Shown: one piece after another, positions 1 through 5,782 of the stretch
Position numbering within the stretch: position 1 is the first letter of the stretch
Layout: every line of letters begins with the position of its first letter
NCBI GenBank assembly: GCA_025054515.1
Contig: JANWZT010000062.1
Span: 1-6,978 of the forward strand
Length of the DNA: 6,978 bases
Origin: Candidatus Caldarchaeum sp.
GTDB taxonomy: Archaea > Thermoproteota > Nitrososphaeria_A > Caldarchaeales > Caldarchaeaceae
Direction: 5' to 3'
The notes under the pieces: generated by a model
Seen by the model: the letters and a program-made list of their open reading frames with translations, nothing else
What the model was told of the DNA's origin: nothing
Database searches by the model: none
Translations under genes and position numbers: made by a program

Positions 1-57
1 AGCAACGAAACGGGGAGAACCGCGGCCGATTCTCTGAGCCCGAATGTTTCTACCCAT
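1..57 (-). CDS. rpl2: Ribosomal protein L2 (uL2), N-terminal fragment cut by window edge
   Basis: Only the first 19 codons are inside the window. They read MGRNIRAQRIGRGSPRFVA, which matches the conserved N-terminus of archaeal/eukaryotic L2 (MGR-IRAQR-GRGSP-F). L2 binds 23S rRNA near the peptidyl transferase centre and bridges the subunits. The ATG at 57 lies 11 nt after the L23 stop and follows a good ribosome binding site. The order L3-L4-L23-L2 is the conserved order of this ribosomal operon, which supports the call despite the short fragment. Confidence 0.9.
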   Translation of the reverse strand, partial: MGRNIRAQRIGRGSPRFVA

Positions 58-61
58 CTAC

Positions 62-67
62 ATCACC
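62..67 (-). promoter_or_regulatory. Ribosome binding site for L2
   Basis: The minus strand reads GGTGAT four bases before the L2 ATG at 57. This is a six-base match to the complement of the archaeal 16S rRNA 3' end. It indicates that L2 is translated from the polycistronic mRNA by its own initiation. Confidence 0.6.
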
Positions 68-68
68 A

Positions 69-329
69 TCAGAATATCCCGAGCTTGACAGCCAGCTCGG
101 ATGCCTTGTATTCGGGGCTGAGCCTCACATACGCCTTCTTCTCTCCTTTCGGCGTGATCGCGGTGTTCACCTTATCCACTTTCACATCATAAAGATGCTC
201 AACGGCCTTCTTAATCAGTTGCTTGTCAGCCCTGAGGTCGACGATGAAAACAAGCTTGTTCTCCTTCTCGATAAGGGCGACGGCGTCTTGGGTTATCAAC
301 ACTCTTTTAACGACGTCTTGGAGGTTCAT
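69..329 (-). CDS. rpl23: Ribosomal protein L23 (uL23)
   Basis: This 86-residue protein has the usual length and pattern of archaeal L23. An N-terminal helix (about 2-12) precedes the segment ITQDAVALIEKENKLVFIVD. The family hallmark follows: D-R-A-K-LIKKAVE-LYDVKVDKVNT (about 32-57), then a K-E-KKAYVRLSPEYKA strand and the end A-KLGIF. L23 binds 23S rRNA domain III at the exit of the peptide tunnel, where SRP and chaperones dock. The ATG at 329 overlaps the L4 stop as ATGA, so the two genes are translationally coupled, and a GGAGG site lies inside the L4 3' end. It ends with TGA. Confidence 0.96.
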   Translation of the reverse strand: MNLQDVVKRVLITQDAVALIEKENKLVFIVDLRADKQLIKKAVEHLYDVKVDKVNTAITPKGEKKAYVRLSPEYKASELAVKLGIF

Positions 330-1144
330 TTCAGTCTTTCCTCCAACATTTTGAGGGCTGACTGCGTGAAGAGCGCAAGCCGTCCAGGTTTGCCGCCGGG
401 GGCGAGATGCAGGACGCTGAGGTCTTTGGCTTTCACGACTTCGACTCCGGGGATGTTGCCGGCTGATTTCCCTATCCCGCGGTCATCGCCCACCACTATG
501 ATGGGGCCTTTCCGCCGTTTGTATCTCCTTCCCCTCATCTTCCCCTTGCCAGCCCTGATCTTCTTAGCCGAACATCTTTCGAGCTCCTCCTCCAGACCAA
601 TTTTCACGAGAAACTTTCGTGCTTCGGCTGTTTTTTCAACTGTTTCGAAGGCGTCTTCGACGACGAAGGGCGTTTGAATCCCGTCGGGTATTCGGTGTCC
701 CCTTTCTCGCACGCTTTTCGGGTCGGCCGTGAAAGCGAGTGCCGAAAGGAATGCGTTCCGCAGCTCTTTCTTGTTAATCGATTTATGGATTTTTTTCTCG
801 GTCGTAGGCGGATGAGTTGGCCTGCCGCCGACGGCCGACGGAACCATTCCGCCGGCGCCGTATTTCGGCGTGCCTCTGCCCTTCACCCTCGAAATTCTCG
901 CCATCCCGAACCCTGGCCCCCACGATTCGACCGAATGCTTGTGGCCGGACATTTTCGAAACTCCTTTTGGCTGAAGTTTGTGTGTGGAGAGATGGATGAA
1001 CGCCCTTGTCACGAGGTCGGGGCGCAGAGGTGAGTTGAAAAACCATGGAAGACTCGTAGTATCTCCAATCGTTCCATCCACGCGGTAGACGTTGGCGAAG
1101 ACGGGCTCAGTTTTTCGGAGAACGAGAGACGCTGTGAAATTCAT
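326..1144 (-). CDS. rpl4: Ribosomal protein L4 (uL4/L1e family)
   Basis: This 272-residue protein is of normal length for archaeal L4. The long basic loop that reaches into the peptide tunnel is visible at about 58-125, with SGHKHSVESWGPGFG-ARI-RVKGRGT at 66-92 and GGRPTHPPTTEKKIHKSINKKE after it. AFLSALA-TA then opens the globular part. The C-terminal half carries KKIRAGKGKMRGRRYKRRKG and a P-IVVGDD segment, typical of archaeal and eukaryotic L4. It binds 23S rRNA domain I. The ATG at 1144 lies 4 nt after the L3 stop and follows a GGAGGT site; the TGA stop overlaps the L23 start. The gene is second in the ribosomal operon and nothing in it is unusual. Confidence 0.97.
   Translation of the reverse strand: MNFTASLVLRKTEPVFANVYRVDGTIGDTTSLPWFFNSPLRPDLVTRAFIHLSTHKLQPKGVSKMSGHKHSVESWGPGFGMARISRVKGRGTPKYGAGGMVPSAVGGRPTHPPTTEKKIHKSINKKELRNAFLSALAFTADPKSVRERGHRIPDGIQTPFVVEDAFETVEKTAEARKFLVKIGLEEELERCSAKKIRAGKGKMRGRRYKRRKGPIIVVGDDRGIGKSAGNIPGVEVVKAKDLSVLHLAPGGKPGRLALFTQSALKMLEERLK
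340..344 (-). promoter_or_regulatory. Ribosome binding site for L23
   Basis: A GGAGG core on the minus strand lies inside the end of the L4 gene, 10 nt before the L23 ATG at 329. It supports that start together with the ATGA stop-start overlap. Confidence 0.5.
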
Positions 1145-1148
1145 TCTT

Positions 1149-2114
1149 CTAAACCTCCAGCAGAGTGATTTCCGGCGGCTCTCTGTGTTTCGGAGGCCTC
1201 GCCGGCGTCCGCAGTATCAGCGGCCGGTGAGGTGTTCCCGCGACGGAGCCTTCCAACACAACGTAGTCGGTCTTGACCAGTCCAAACTTATGCCATCCAG
1301 ATGCTGGGTTTATCCCCGACGGGTCGGAAGAGATTTTCAGAATCCGTTTGTTAAATTCCGTCCGCCGATGGTATCCCATTTGACCCGAACGCGGCACGGT
1401 GTACATGACGTAGTGTGGGTTCCAAGGGCCGATGGCGGCAACGCCCCTCCGCGTCTTCCTCGACTTTCTCTGCAAAATCGAAACACCGTATCTTTTGACC
1501 ACTCCTTGAAATCCCTTACCTTTCGTGACGCCTATCACGTCGACGTATTCACCTTCCTTGAACAGGTCAGAGAACCTCAGCTCCGTACCGAGAAGCTGGG
1601 AGCCTTTTTCCAAAGCAGTTTGGACGGCGCCTCCAACCTTGATTTCGAGAAGGTTGGGTGTTTTGCTCGGACCGACCAGTTCGGGCTGAGTGGCGACGAC
1701 GAGCCGCACTTCGGATACTTTGTCTTTTATTTTCTCGATTGCTTCGGCCTTCGGGGACGGTTTGAAAGTCGGGTTCCTTCTTTTGATTGCGTCGGGAACA
1801 TTGTCCGCCCAAACCCTCACCAGCTCAACCAGTCTGCCGTCTTCCAAACTATACAGAGCAAGCCCTACCACCTTCAGCGGAGGAGCCGCGACAACCGTGC
1901 ATGCCTTAGTCACCTCGCTCCCCTGAGTGGGGGAACCGGGAGTATTGTCAACGTAGTGAACTGACGTCATTCCAACCTTGTAGACAACGAACCCGAGGGG
2001 TCCTTCGCGGCCGTCGGGCCAATGTTTGACCCTCGGCAATAGGCTTCTCGCTCTCCCCCTCGGCAGGAACGCGAGGGAGCCATGTCTCGGCCTCGAATAC
2101 TTCCTTCGGCCCAA
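1149..2114 (-). CDS. rpl3: Ribosomal protein L3 (uL3), first gene of the operon, TTG start
   Basis: This 321-residue protein is slightly short for archaeal L3. The N-terminus MGRRKYSRPRHGSLAFLPRGRA is the family signature (RK-S-PR-GSL-F-PR-RA), and GFVVYKVGMTSV follows at 41-52. The internal extension near the peptidyl transferase centre shows VTKGKGFQGVVKRYG (196-210), GPWNPHY (229-235, the 'W-finger') and RSGQMGYHRRTEFN (242-255). L3 is an early-assembling 50S protein that binds 23S rRNA. The start is a TTG at 2114. The nearest in-frame ATGs upstream (2150 and 2147) are followed by TGA before reaching it, and no residue of the family N-terminus is missing. A TATA element about 35 nt upstream predicts a very short leader. 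It ends with TAG, 4 nt before L4. Confidence 0.96.
   Translation of the reverse strand: MGRRKYSRPRHGSLAFLPRGRARSLLPRVKHWPDGREGPLGFVVYKVGMTSVHYVDNTPGSPTQGSEVTKACTVVAAPPLKVVGLALYSLEDGRLVELVRVWADNVPDAIKRRNPTFKPSPKAEAIEKIKDKVSEVRLVVATQPELVGPSKTPNLLEIKVGGAVQTALEKGSQLLGTELRFSDLFKEGEYVDVIGVTKGKGFQGVVKRYGVSILQRKSRKTRRGVAAIGPWNPHYVMYTVPRSGQMGYHRRTEFNKRILKISSDPSGINPASGWHKFGLVKTDYVVLEGSVAGTPHRPLILRTPARPPKHREPPEITLLEV
1153..1158 (-). promoter_or_regulatory. Ribosome binding site for L4
   Basis: The minus strand reads GGAGGT across the end of the L3 coding sequence, 8 nt before the L4 ATG at 1144. It has consensus sequence and spacing. Confidence 0.65.
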
Positions 2115-2119
2115 TTTTA

Positions 2120-2169
2120 ACGACCTGTGATTTCACGAGGCATGCATCATAAAAACCTTAACAGGTCGT
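2120..2169. repeat. 9-bp inverted repeat in the L3 / 2215-gene divergent promoter
   Basis: The arm ACGACCTGT at 2120-2128 is repeated inverted and perfectly as ACAGGTCGT at 2161-2169. The dyad centre (2144.5) falls exactly on a small palindrome, ATGCAT, at 2142-2147. The structure spans the space between the divergent starts at 2114 and 2215 and brackets the likely L3 TATA element. One arm falls near the predicted L3 transcription start and the other lies upstream of the TATA of the 2215 gene. It may be an operator, or it may be chance; no known regulator motif was recognised. Confidence 0.45.
2148..2155 (-). promoter_or_regulatory. Likely TATA element of the L3 ribosomal operon
   Basis: On the minus strand TTTTTATG occurs in an otherwise mixed sequence, 34-41 nt upstream of the L3 TTG. 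Archaeal TATA spacing of about 26 bp predicts transcription starting near 2124 and a leader of roughly 10 nt. The match to the archaeal box is fair, not perfect. Confidence 0.4.
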
Positions 2170-2183
2170 CGATGTTTCAAGCC

Positions 2184-2190
2184 TTAATTT
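2184..2190 (+). promoter_or_regulatory. Likely TATA element of the 2215 gene
   Basis: TTAATTT is centred 28 bp before the ATG at 2215, and no Shine-Dalgarno-like sequence lies between. This is the arrangement expected for a leaderless archaeal transcript and supports the ATG at 2215 as the start. Confidence 0.4.
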
Positions 2191-2214
2191 CCAGCTATTT
2201 CTAGATAAGTCGTC

Positions 2215-2688
2215 ATGAAGGATGAAATAACCAGCGAAATTGTCGGTTTAATATCGTCGGAGAAAGTCGTCGGGTTGGCTACGCACCGCCATTACCCCCG
2301 TGAAAGGATCATCTACAGCCGTTTCGGAAGATGCGGGTTCGCCATCGACGTGGTGAAACTGGTAGCAGGAAGTCGCGTACTGTATTCGATTCTGGTGGAG
2401 GCGGAGGCGGAGAACAAGTCCGAAGTGGTGCAGGACTTTTTCATGCTGCCGGGGAAAGTCGTTTACACGCTTTCTGAGCAAACCCCTTCGGGAAGAACCA
2501 TCAAAAGAAAGACCGCAACATACCAAAACGGGGAAGAGCTTTTCAGCAGGGTTGAAGAGGTTCGGAGAGCTTTCTACTCTGTCTACAGCAAGCTTAAGGA
2601 GCAAGAGAAGACGAGCGTAGCGAAAATCGGCGAGGAACTTTTCCACTCAGTGGGCCTAACGGCCGATGAGCTTCATCTCGGAGTTTGA
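2215..2688 (+). CDS. Unrecognised 157-residue soluble protein
   Basis: I do not recognise the family. The protein has no signal peptide or membrane segment. The first 20 residues look helical. A strand-rich middle follows (about 31-100: IIYSRFG-CGFAIDVVK, SRVLYSILVEAEA, GKVVYTLSEQ), and then a charged helical C-terminal part (about 108-150). It has one cysteine (C40), so a metal site built on cysteines is unlikely. The start fits a leaderless mRNA with a TATA element 28 bp upstream. It is transcribed away from the L3 operon and ends one base before the convergent zinc-ribbon gene. Real coding is supported by the well-formed promoter, the tight fit between neighbours and the soluble protein-like composition. 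The function is unknown; proximity to the ribosomal operon hints at, but does not show, a link to translation. Confidence 0.75.
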   Translation: MKDEITSEIVGLISSEKVVGLATHRHYPRERIIYSRFGRCGFAIDVVKLVAGSRVLYSILVEAEAENKSEVVQDFFMLPGKVVYTLSEQTPSGRTIKRKTATYQNGEELFSRVEEVRRAFYSVYSKLKEQEKTSVAKIGEELFHSVGLTADELHLGV

Positions 2689-2689
2689 A

Positions 2690-2845
2690 TCATTTCTTCA
2701 ATCCCGGAATGCGGTATATTTTCGATTCGTCGTCGGTGTGGACGAAGACGTCGCCGCATTTGACGCATCGGTAGTATTTGTTGACACCTCTGTCTGCTTT
2801 CTGGTCTCCGAGATATTCGAGACGGTGTTCGCACGGCTCCGTCAT
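2690..2845 (-). CDS. 51-residue zinc-ribbon protein
   Basis: This small protein of 51 residues has a C5-x-H7 pair and a C27-x2-C30-G pair (YYRCVKCGDVF), which looks like a four-ligand zinc ribbon. A short tail with a KIYRIPGLKK end follows. Longer starts exist as far as 2980, but the ATG at 2845 is chosen because a strong TATA box is centred 26 bp upstream, so a leaderless transcript would begin at that ATG. The added N-terminal residues also look unlike a protein. The gene ends in TGA, one base from the stop of the convergent 2215 gene. Such ribbons in archaea often bind nucleic acid or a partner protein; which applies here cannot be told. Confidence 0.75.
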   Translation of the reverse strand: MTEPCEHRLEYLGDQKADRGVNKYYRCVKCGDVFVHTDDESKIYRIPGLKK

Positions 2846-2866
2846 AGTGAGGCTTAGGCACGGTGG

Positions 2867-2876
2867 CTTTATAACC
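2867..2876. promoter_or_regulatory. TATA box of the zinc-ribbon gene, possibly shared with the divergent operon
   Basis: The sequence CTTTATAACC has its TTTATAA core at 2868-2874. On the minus strand (TTATAAAG) it sits 26 bp from the zinc-ribbon ATG, the expected distance for a leaderless mRNA. Read on the plus strand, the same box would start transcription near 2897, about 30 nt before the asparagine-synthase-like gene. An imperfect dyad (GCACGG at 2858-2863 against CCTTGC at 2875-2880) surrounds it. Use in the plus direction is inference. Confidence 0.55.
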
Positions 2877-2927
2877 TTGCTTATCTGGTGAAATTGTTGG
2901 CTGAAACTATTCGTCGATGGGTTGAAT

Positions 2928-4139
2928 ATGCTCAAGTATCTTCTGGTTTTGGACAGACATGAAAGGCCCCTAACATTCAACCCAACCCGAACCGTGGAGT
3001 TCCCTGAAATAGACGCTCGAGTTTATTTGGAAGGGGAAGATTTCGTCGTCGAAAACTATTTTGAAGGTTATTTCGAAAACGGCGTCCTCCAGTTTCTCCA
3101 TCCGGTCGATGGACCGAGAACTTTTGCCGCAAAAAGTTTGGAAGAATGGTTGGGTTTGCTCGATGGGTTTGATGGATTTGTTTCTGGGTTTTCGTGTGCA
3201 GGTGAGTTGACGGTTTTTCGGGATTTTATCGGCCTCATCCCGGTTTTTGCGGGAGGTAGGCCCGTGGCCGCGACGAACGTGGCGGCCGAAGCACTTCGAC
3301 GAAATCTCGCTCCCCTAAAGCCCGGAACAATACTATCCCTTTCGACCGAAAAAAAGAAAACCCTACATCTACGACCAACGGAAAAGACCGACGTCCACAT
3401 GTTTGTGGAAGTTTTGTCCGACGCCGTCTCGAAATTCTGCCCACGCAACACAGCGGTTTTCTTTTCCGGCGGAATCGACAGCCTGATAATCGCCAAAATC
3501 ATGTCGGACCGAGGCCTCAGGCCTCTGCTTCTGACGGCGGGCGTGGCTGGAAGCAAAGATTTTGCGGCCGCGGAAAAAGCCGTCCACTTTCTGGGGCTCG
3601 ACCATGAAAAAATCTTTGTGGACGAAGGGGCCGTGAGGGCCGCTTTGGCGATGCTGGAAAAAGTTCTCGGCGGTATGAATGTGATGGACTCGGCGATAGG
3701 AGCTGCTCGGGCCATTCTTTCGCGGCGCGCCGCGGAGCTCGGCCGTTACGCCGCGGTTCTTGGTCAGGGAGCTGATGAAATTTTCGGGGGCTACAGCAAA
3801 TACGAGAAAACCTACGTGGAACTTGGGTACGACGGCTTGGCCGACGACCTCGAACGTGATTTAAACTTCCTCGGGTACAGCGGGTTGGTCCGGGATTTTA
3901 CCGCCATTCGGATGGGAGGCGCGTATCCCATCCCGCTTTACCTAACTAAGAATGTTCTCGAGCATGGGCTCGGCGTCCCAGTTTCTTTGAAGGTTGCATC
4001 GGTCGAAGGCAAGATCGTCCGCAAACATTTTCTCCGGATGGTTTGCCGGGAGCTGGGCCTTGGTGAATTCGCCGACACCGCTAAGAAGGCCCTTCAGTAT
4101 GGTTCTGGAATCGAGAAGATGGTGAGGAAGCTGCGATGA
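2928..4139 (+). CDS. Asparagine-synthase-like PP-loop protein lacking the glutaminase nucleophile
   Basis: This 403-residue protein is far shorter than AsnB (over 500). The C-terminal half is a synthetase domain of the asparagine synthase family. It has the ATP pyrophosphatase loop FFSGGIDS (SGGIDS at 180-185), the acidic motif GQGADEIFGGY (279-289) and a conserved-looking KKALQYGSGIEK (386-397). The N-terminal 140 residues resemble a reduced class II amidotransferase domain (FRDFIGLIPVF, then A-N-AAEAL, then LKPGTIL) but lack the Cys that must follow Met. It therefore cannot hydrolyse glutamine in the usual way; it may use ammonia, take nitrogen from a partner, or adenylate another substrate. 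The QYGSGI region also recalls the eukaryotic ASNSD1 group (inference). ATG 2928 is preferred; a TTG at 2922 would add two residues. The TGA overlaps the next gene as ATGA. Confidence 0.85.
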   Translation: MLKYLLVLDRHERPLTFNPTRTVEFPEIDARVYLEGEDFVVENYFEGYFENGVLQFLHPVDGPRTFAAKSLEEWLGLLDGFDGFVSGFSCAGELTVFRDFIGLIPVFAGGRPVAATNVAAEALRRNLAPLKPGTILSLSTEKKKTLHLRPTEKTDVHMFVEVLSDAVSKFCPRNTAVFFSGGIDSLIIAKIMSDRGLRPLLLTAGVAGSKDFAAAEKAVHFLGLDHEKIFVDEGAVRAALAMLEKVLGGMNVMDSAIGAARAILSRRAAELGRYAAVLGQGADEIFGGYSKYEKTYVELGYDGLADDLERDLNFLGYSGLVRDFTAIRMGGAYPIPLYLTKNVLEHGLGVPVSLKVASVEGKIVRKHFLRMVCRELGLGEFADTAKKALQYGSGIEKMVRKLR

Positions 4140-4639
4140 ATGCTTTGATATCCGCGGTTCTTCTGCTGAAGCGGCTGCCCCGGACGGGCTGGGTTGAATC
4201 CGGTGTAAGCGACCCGGAATCGGTGGCGGACCATTCTTTCGGGTTGGCTGTTCTGACCATGTTGGCCGCCGACGAAGGCGGCCTCAACGCTGAAAAGGCT
4301 CTGAAAATGGCCCTGCTACACGACATCGTCGAAGGCTATTTGGGTGACCTAACCCCAAAAACCAAGCGGAAAATCCCTAAACAACTGCTAAGGACGGTTG
4401 AAAAAGCGGTTTTCAACCAACTCATCGCAGGCCTTCCACCCAAGATGGCGCGACAATACGCCCAACTCTACGAAAACTACATCGAATACAAGTCCAAGGA
4501 AGCGCGGCTGGTTCATTTGCTCGACAGGCGGGAGCTTGTCTATGAAGCGATGTGGCAAGCTGTTCACGGCAGGCTTCGGTTGTCGAAATTCGGGATACGG
4601 ATGCGTGGTTTTATAAGGCGGAGGCCCCGTATGAAGTAG
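4136..4639 (+). CDS. HD-domain 5'-deoxynucleotidase-like phosphohydrolase (YfbR/HDDC2 family)
   Basis: This 167-residue protein has the full set of motifs of this HD family. They are PRTGW (R16), ESVADHSFG with H33, LLHDIVEGYLGDLTP with H62-D63, E66 and D71, and ARLVHLLDRRELVYEA with D130. In E. coli YfbR the equivalent residues bind a divalent metal and the nucleotide phosphate, and the enzyme removes the 5' phosphate from deoxynucleoside monophosphates. The same reaction is likely here, though substrate choice cannot be read from the sequence. The C-terminal tail is basic (MRGFIRRRPRMK). The ATG overlaps the stop of the upstream synthetase-like gene (ATGA) and the TAG is 1 nt before priL, so the gene is co-transcribed with the primase subunit. 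Confidence 0.92.
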   Translation: MNALISAVLLLKRLPRTGWVESGVSDPESVADHSFGLAVLTMLAADEGGLNAEKALKMALLHDIVEGYLGDLTPKTKRKIPKQLLRTVEKAVFNQLIAGLPPKMARQYAQLYENYIEYKSKEARLVHLLDRRELVYEAMWQAVHGRLRLSKFGIRMRGFIRRRPRMK

Positions 4640-4640
4640 G

Positions 4641-5696
4641 TTGGCTGAGGACGAATACGTCATCAAAGCTTTGCTGGCTGACTTTCCGTTTCTCCGTGAA
4701 ATCAGGGATTACGTTGCGGAAAGGGGCTTGCGTCTGGAAGATTTTGAAGGCAACAACGAATACGTCGCCGCCGCCGTCAAAAAAGTGGAGGAAGCTTTGC
4801 TGCGGTGGCCGTCGAAGCCTCTTGAAAGGTTTCGCACGAGCGACGTGGAGATTTTGAGCCATCCACTCGCCATGGCCATGATTGCGATGCTTGAAAGTAC
4901 TTTCGCCAAACGCAGGTTCGCGGCCTACGAAGCGGAAAGATACGCCGCCATGCTCAAAAACATCAGAGAGGAGCAGAAGAAGGCGATCGCCTACGTGGCG
5001 TCCGAAGTGCTTGGAATAAGGATCAGGGAGGGCCAGCCCCCGCATGAATTCTGGATACATTTCGCCGACTATCTGAAGCTGGCAGTTGACTTGAACGAGC
5101 CGCGGTTCAAACTGGTCAATAGGCTTCTCGACAAAGGCTACGTGGCCGTTACGAGGGCGGAAGCCATCACACTGGTCAAAAACGGGTTGGAGAAACTGAT
5201 ACATCAGAGACTCGAGCAGATGGGAAAAATCCCGACACCAGCTTTTCTCGCGGACTACGTCGAACGGCTCCGCCAAAAACTCGAAAGCATGCGGCAGAGG
5301 GAAAGCTCTGCGGCTGTCAAGCTGGACCCGGATAAATGGCCGCCCTGCATGCAGGCCCTTCGCAAACGTCTTCTCGCGGGCGAGCCCGTCAGCCATTTCG
5401 GCAACTTCGCCGTCGCGGCCTTTATGCTCCGGACGGGGATGACCGTTGAAGAGGTGATGAACGTCTACATGCAGAGAGGAGACTTTGACCCGAGGATAGC
5501 CCGCTATCAGGTCGAACACATCGCCGGACTCAAAGGAAGCAGGACAAAATATTCGGTGCCAAAATGCGAAACCATGCAGACCCACGGCCTCTGCATCGAG
5601 GAGGGAAAACTTTGCGGAGGAATCAAGAGCCCCATGCAATACTATAGGAGAAAAGCCGCTGTTCGTGTGGACAAAAAAGGTTTGGAAAAAGTTTAG
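4641..5696 (+). CDS. priL: DNA primase large subunit PriL, TTG start
   Basis: This 351-residue protein has the two-part build of PriL. The N-terminal helical part (about 1-215) ends in a conserved stretch resembling RDYVERLR, and the C-terminal part binds the iron-sulfur cluster. The four cluster cysteines are C236 (WPPCMQAL), C309 (VPKCETM), C318 (HGLCIE) and C325 (KLCGG). SHFGNFAVAAFML (251-263) and YQVEHIAG (289-296) are also typical. PriL works with catalytic PriS in making RNA/DNA primers for replication; PriS is not in this window. TTG 4641 is the first possible start after an in-frame stop; a TTG at 4671 is the alternative, and no ATG occurs before residue 78. It lies 1 nt after the HD gene. 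Its stop shares four bases with the full-length sod stop on the other strand. Confidence 0.95.
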   Translation: MAEDEYVIKALLADFPFLREIRDYVAERGLRLEDFEGNNEYVAAAVKKVEEALLRWPSKPLERFRTSDVEILSHPLAMAMIAMLESTFAKRRFAAYEAERYAAMLKNIREEQKKAIAYVASEVLGIRIREGQPPHEFWIHFADYLKLAVDLNEPRFKLVNRLLDKGYVAVTRAEAITLVKNGLEKLIHQRLEQMGKIPTPAFLADYVERLRQKLESMRQRESSAAVKLDPDKWPPCMQALRKRLLAGEPVSHFGNFAVAAFMLRTGMTVEEVMNVYMQRGDFDPRIARYQVEHIAGLKGSRTKYSVPKCETMQTHGLCIEEGKLCGGIKSPMQYYRRKAAVRVDKKGLEKV

Positions 5697-5782
5697 ATTT
5701 TTGCTTTGGCAAAACGTTTTTCGACGTCGTCCCAGTTGACGACGTTCCACCAGTTGTCCACGTATGAGGCCCGGTCGTTTTT
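5693..5782 (-). pseudogene. sod: Detached C-terminal end of the superoxide dismutase gene
   Basis: Read on in the same frame past the TAA at 5783-5785, the sequence encodes 29 residues, beginning KNDRASYVDNWWNVVNWDDV, and ends in TAA at 5693-5695. This is the C-terminal helix of Fe/Mn superoxide dismutases (family pattern Y/F-x-N-R-x-Y-x-x-x-W-N-V-V-N-W). With one sense codon in place of the TAA the protein would be 201 residues, the normal length. No frameshift is needed. The final stop lies inside the priL stop on the opposite strand. Confidence 0.9.
5699..5721 (+). terminator. Possible transcription terminator after priL
   Basis: Just past the priL stop, TTTTGC (5699-5704) pairs with GCAAAA (5709-5714) across a 4-nt loop, and a run of five T (5717-5721) follows. 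The stem is AT-rich and weak. T tracts alone can end archaeal transcription, so the T run may matter more than the hairpin. It lies inside the sod C-terminal coding sequence on the other strand. Confidence 0.3.

Noticed and set aside
195..677. 160-codon plus-strand frame over L23/L4
   Set aside because: It is a shadow of two ribosomal protein genes and its residues are typical of an antisense frame.
1092..1964. 290-codon open frame on the plus strand across L3 and L4
   Set aside because: It is antisense to unmistakable ribosomal proteins, rich in Arg/Ser/Pro as expected of a shadow frame, and has no recognisable domain.
2846..2980. N-terminal extension of the zinc-ribbon protein by 45 residues
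   Set aside because: The strong TATA at 2868-2874 lies within this extension and places transcription start at the internal ATG 2845; the extension has no protein-like conservation that I can see.
3068..3715. 215-codon open frame on the minus strand across the asparagine-synthase-like gene
   Set aside because: It is antisense to the frame carrying SGGIDS and GADE-FGGY motifs, has biased composition, and has no promoter of its own.
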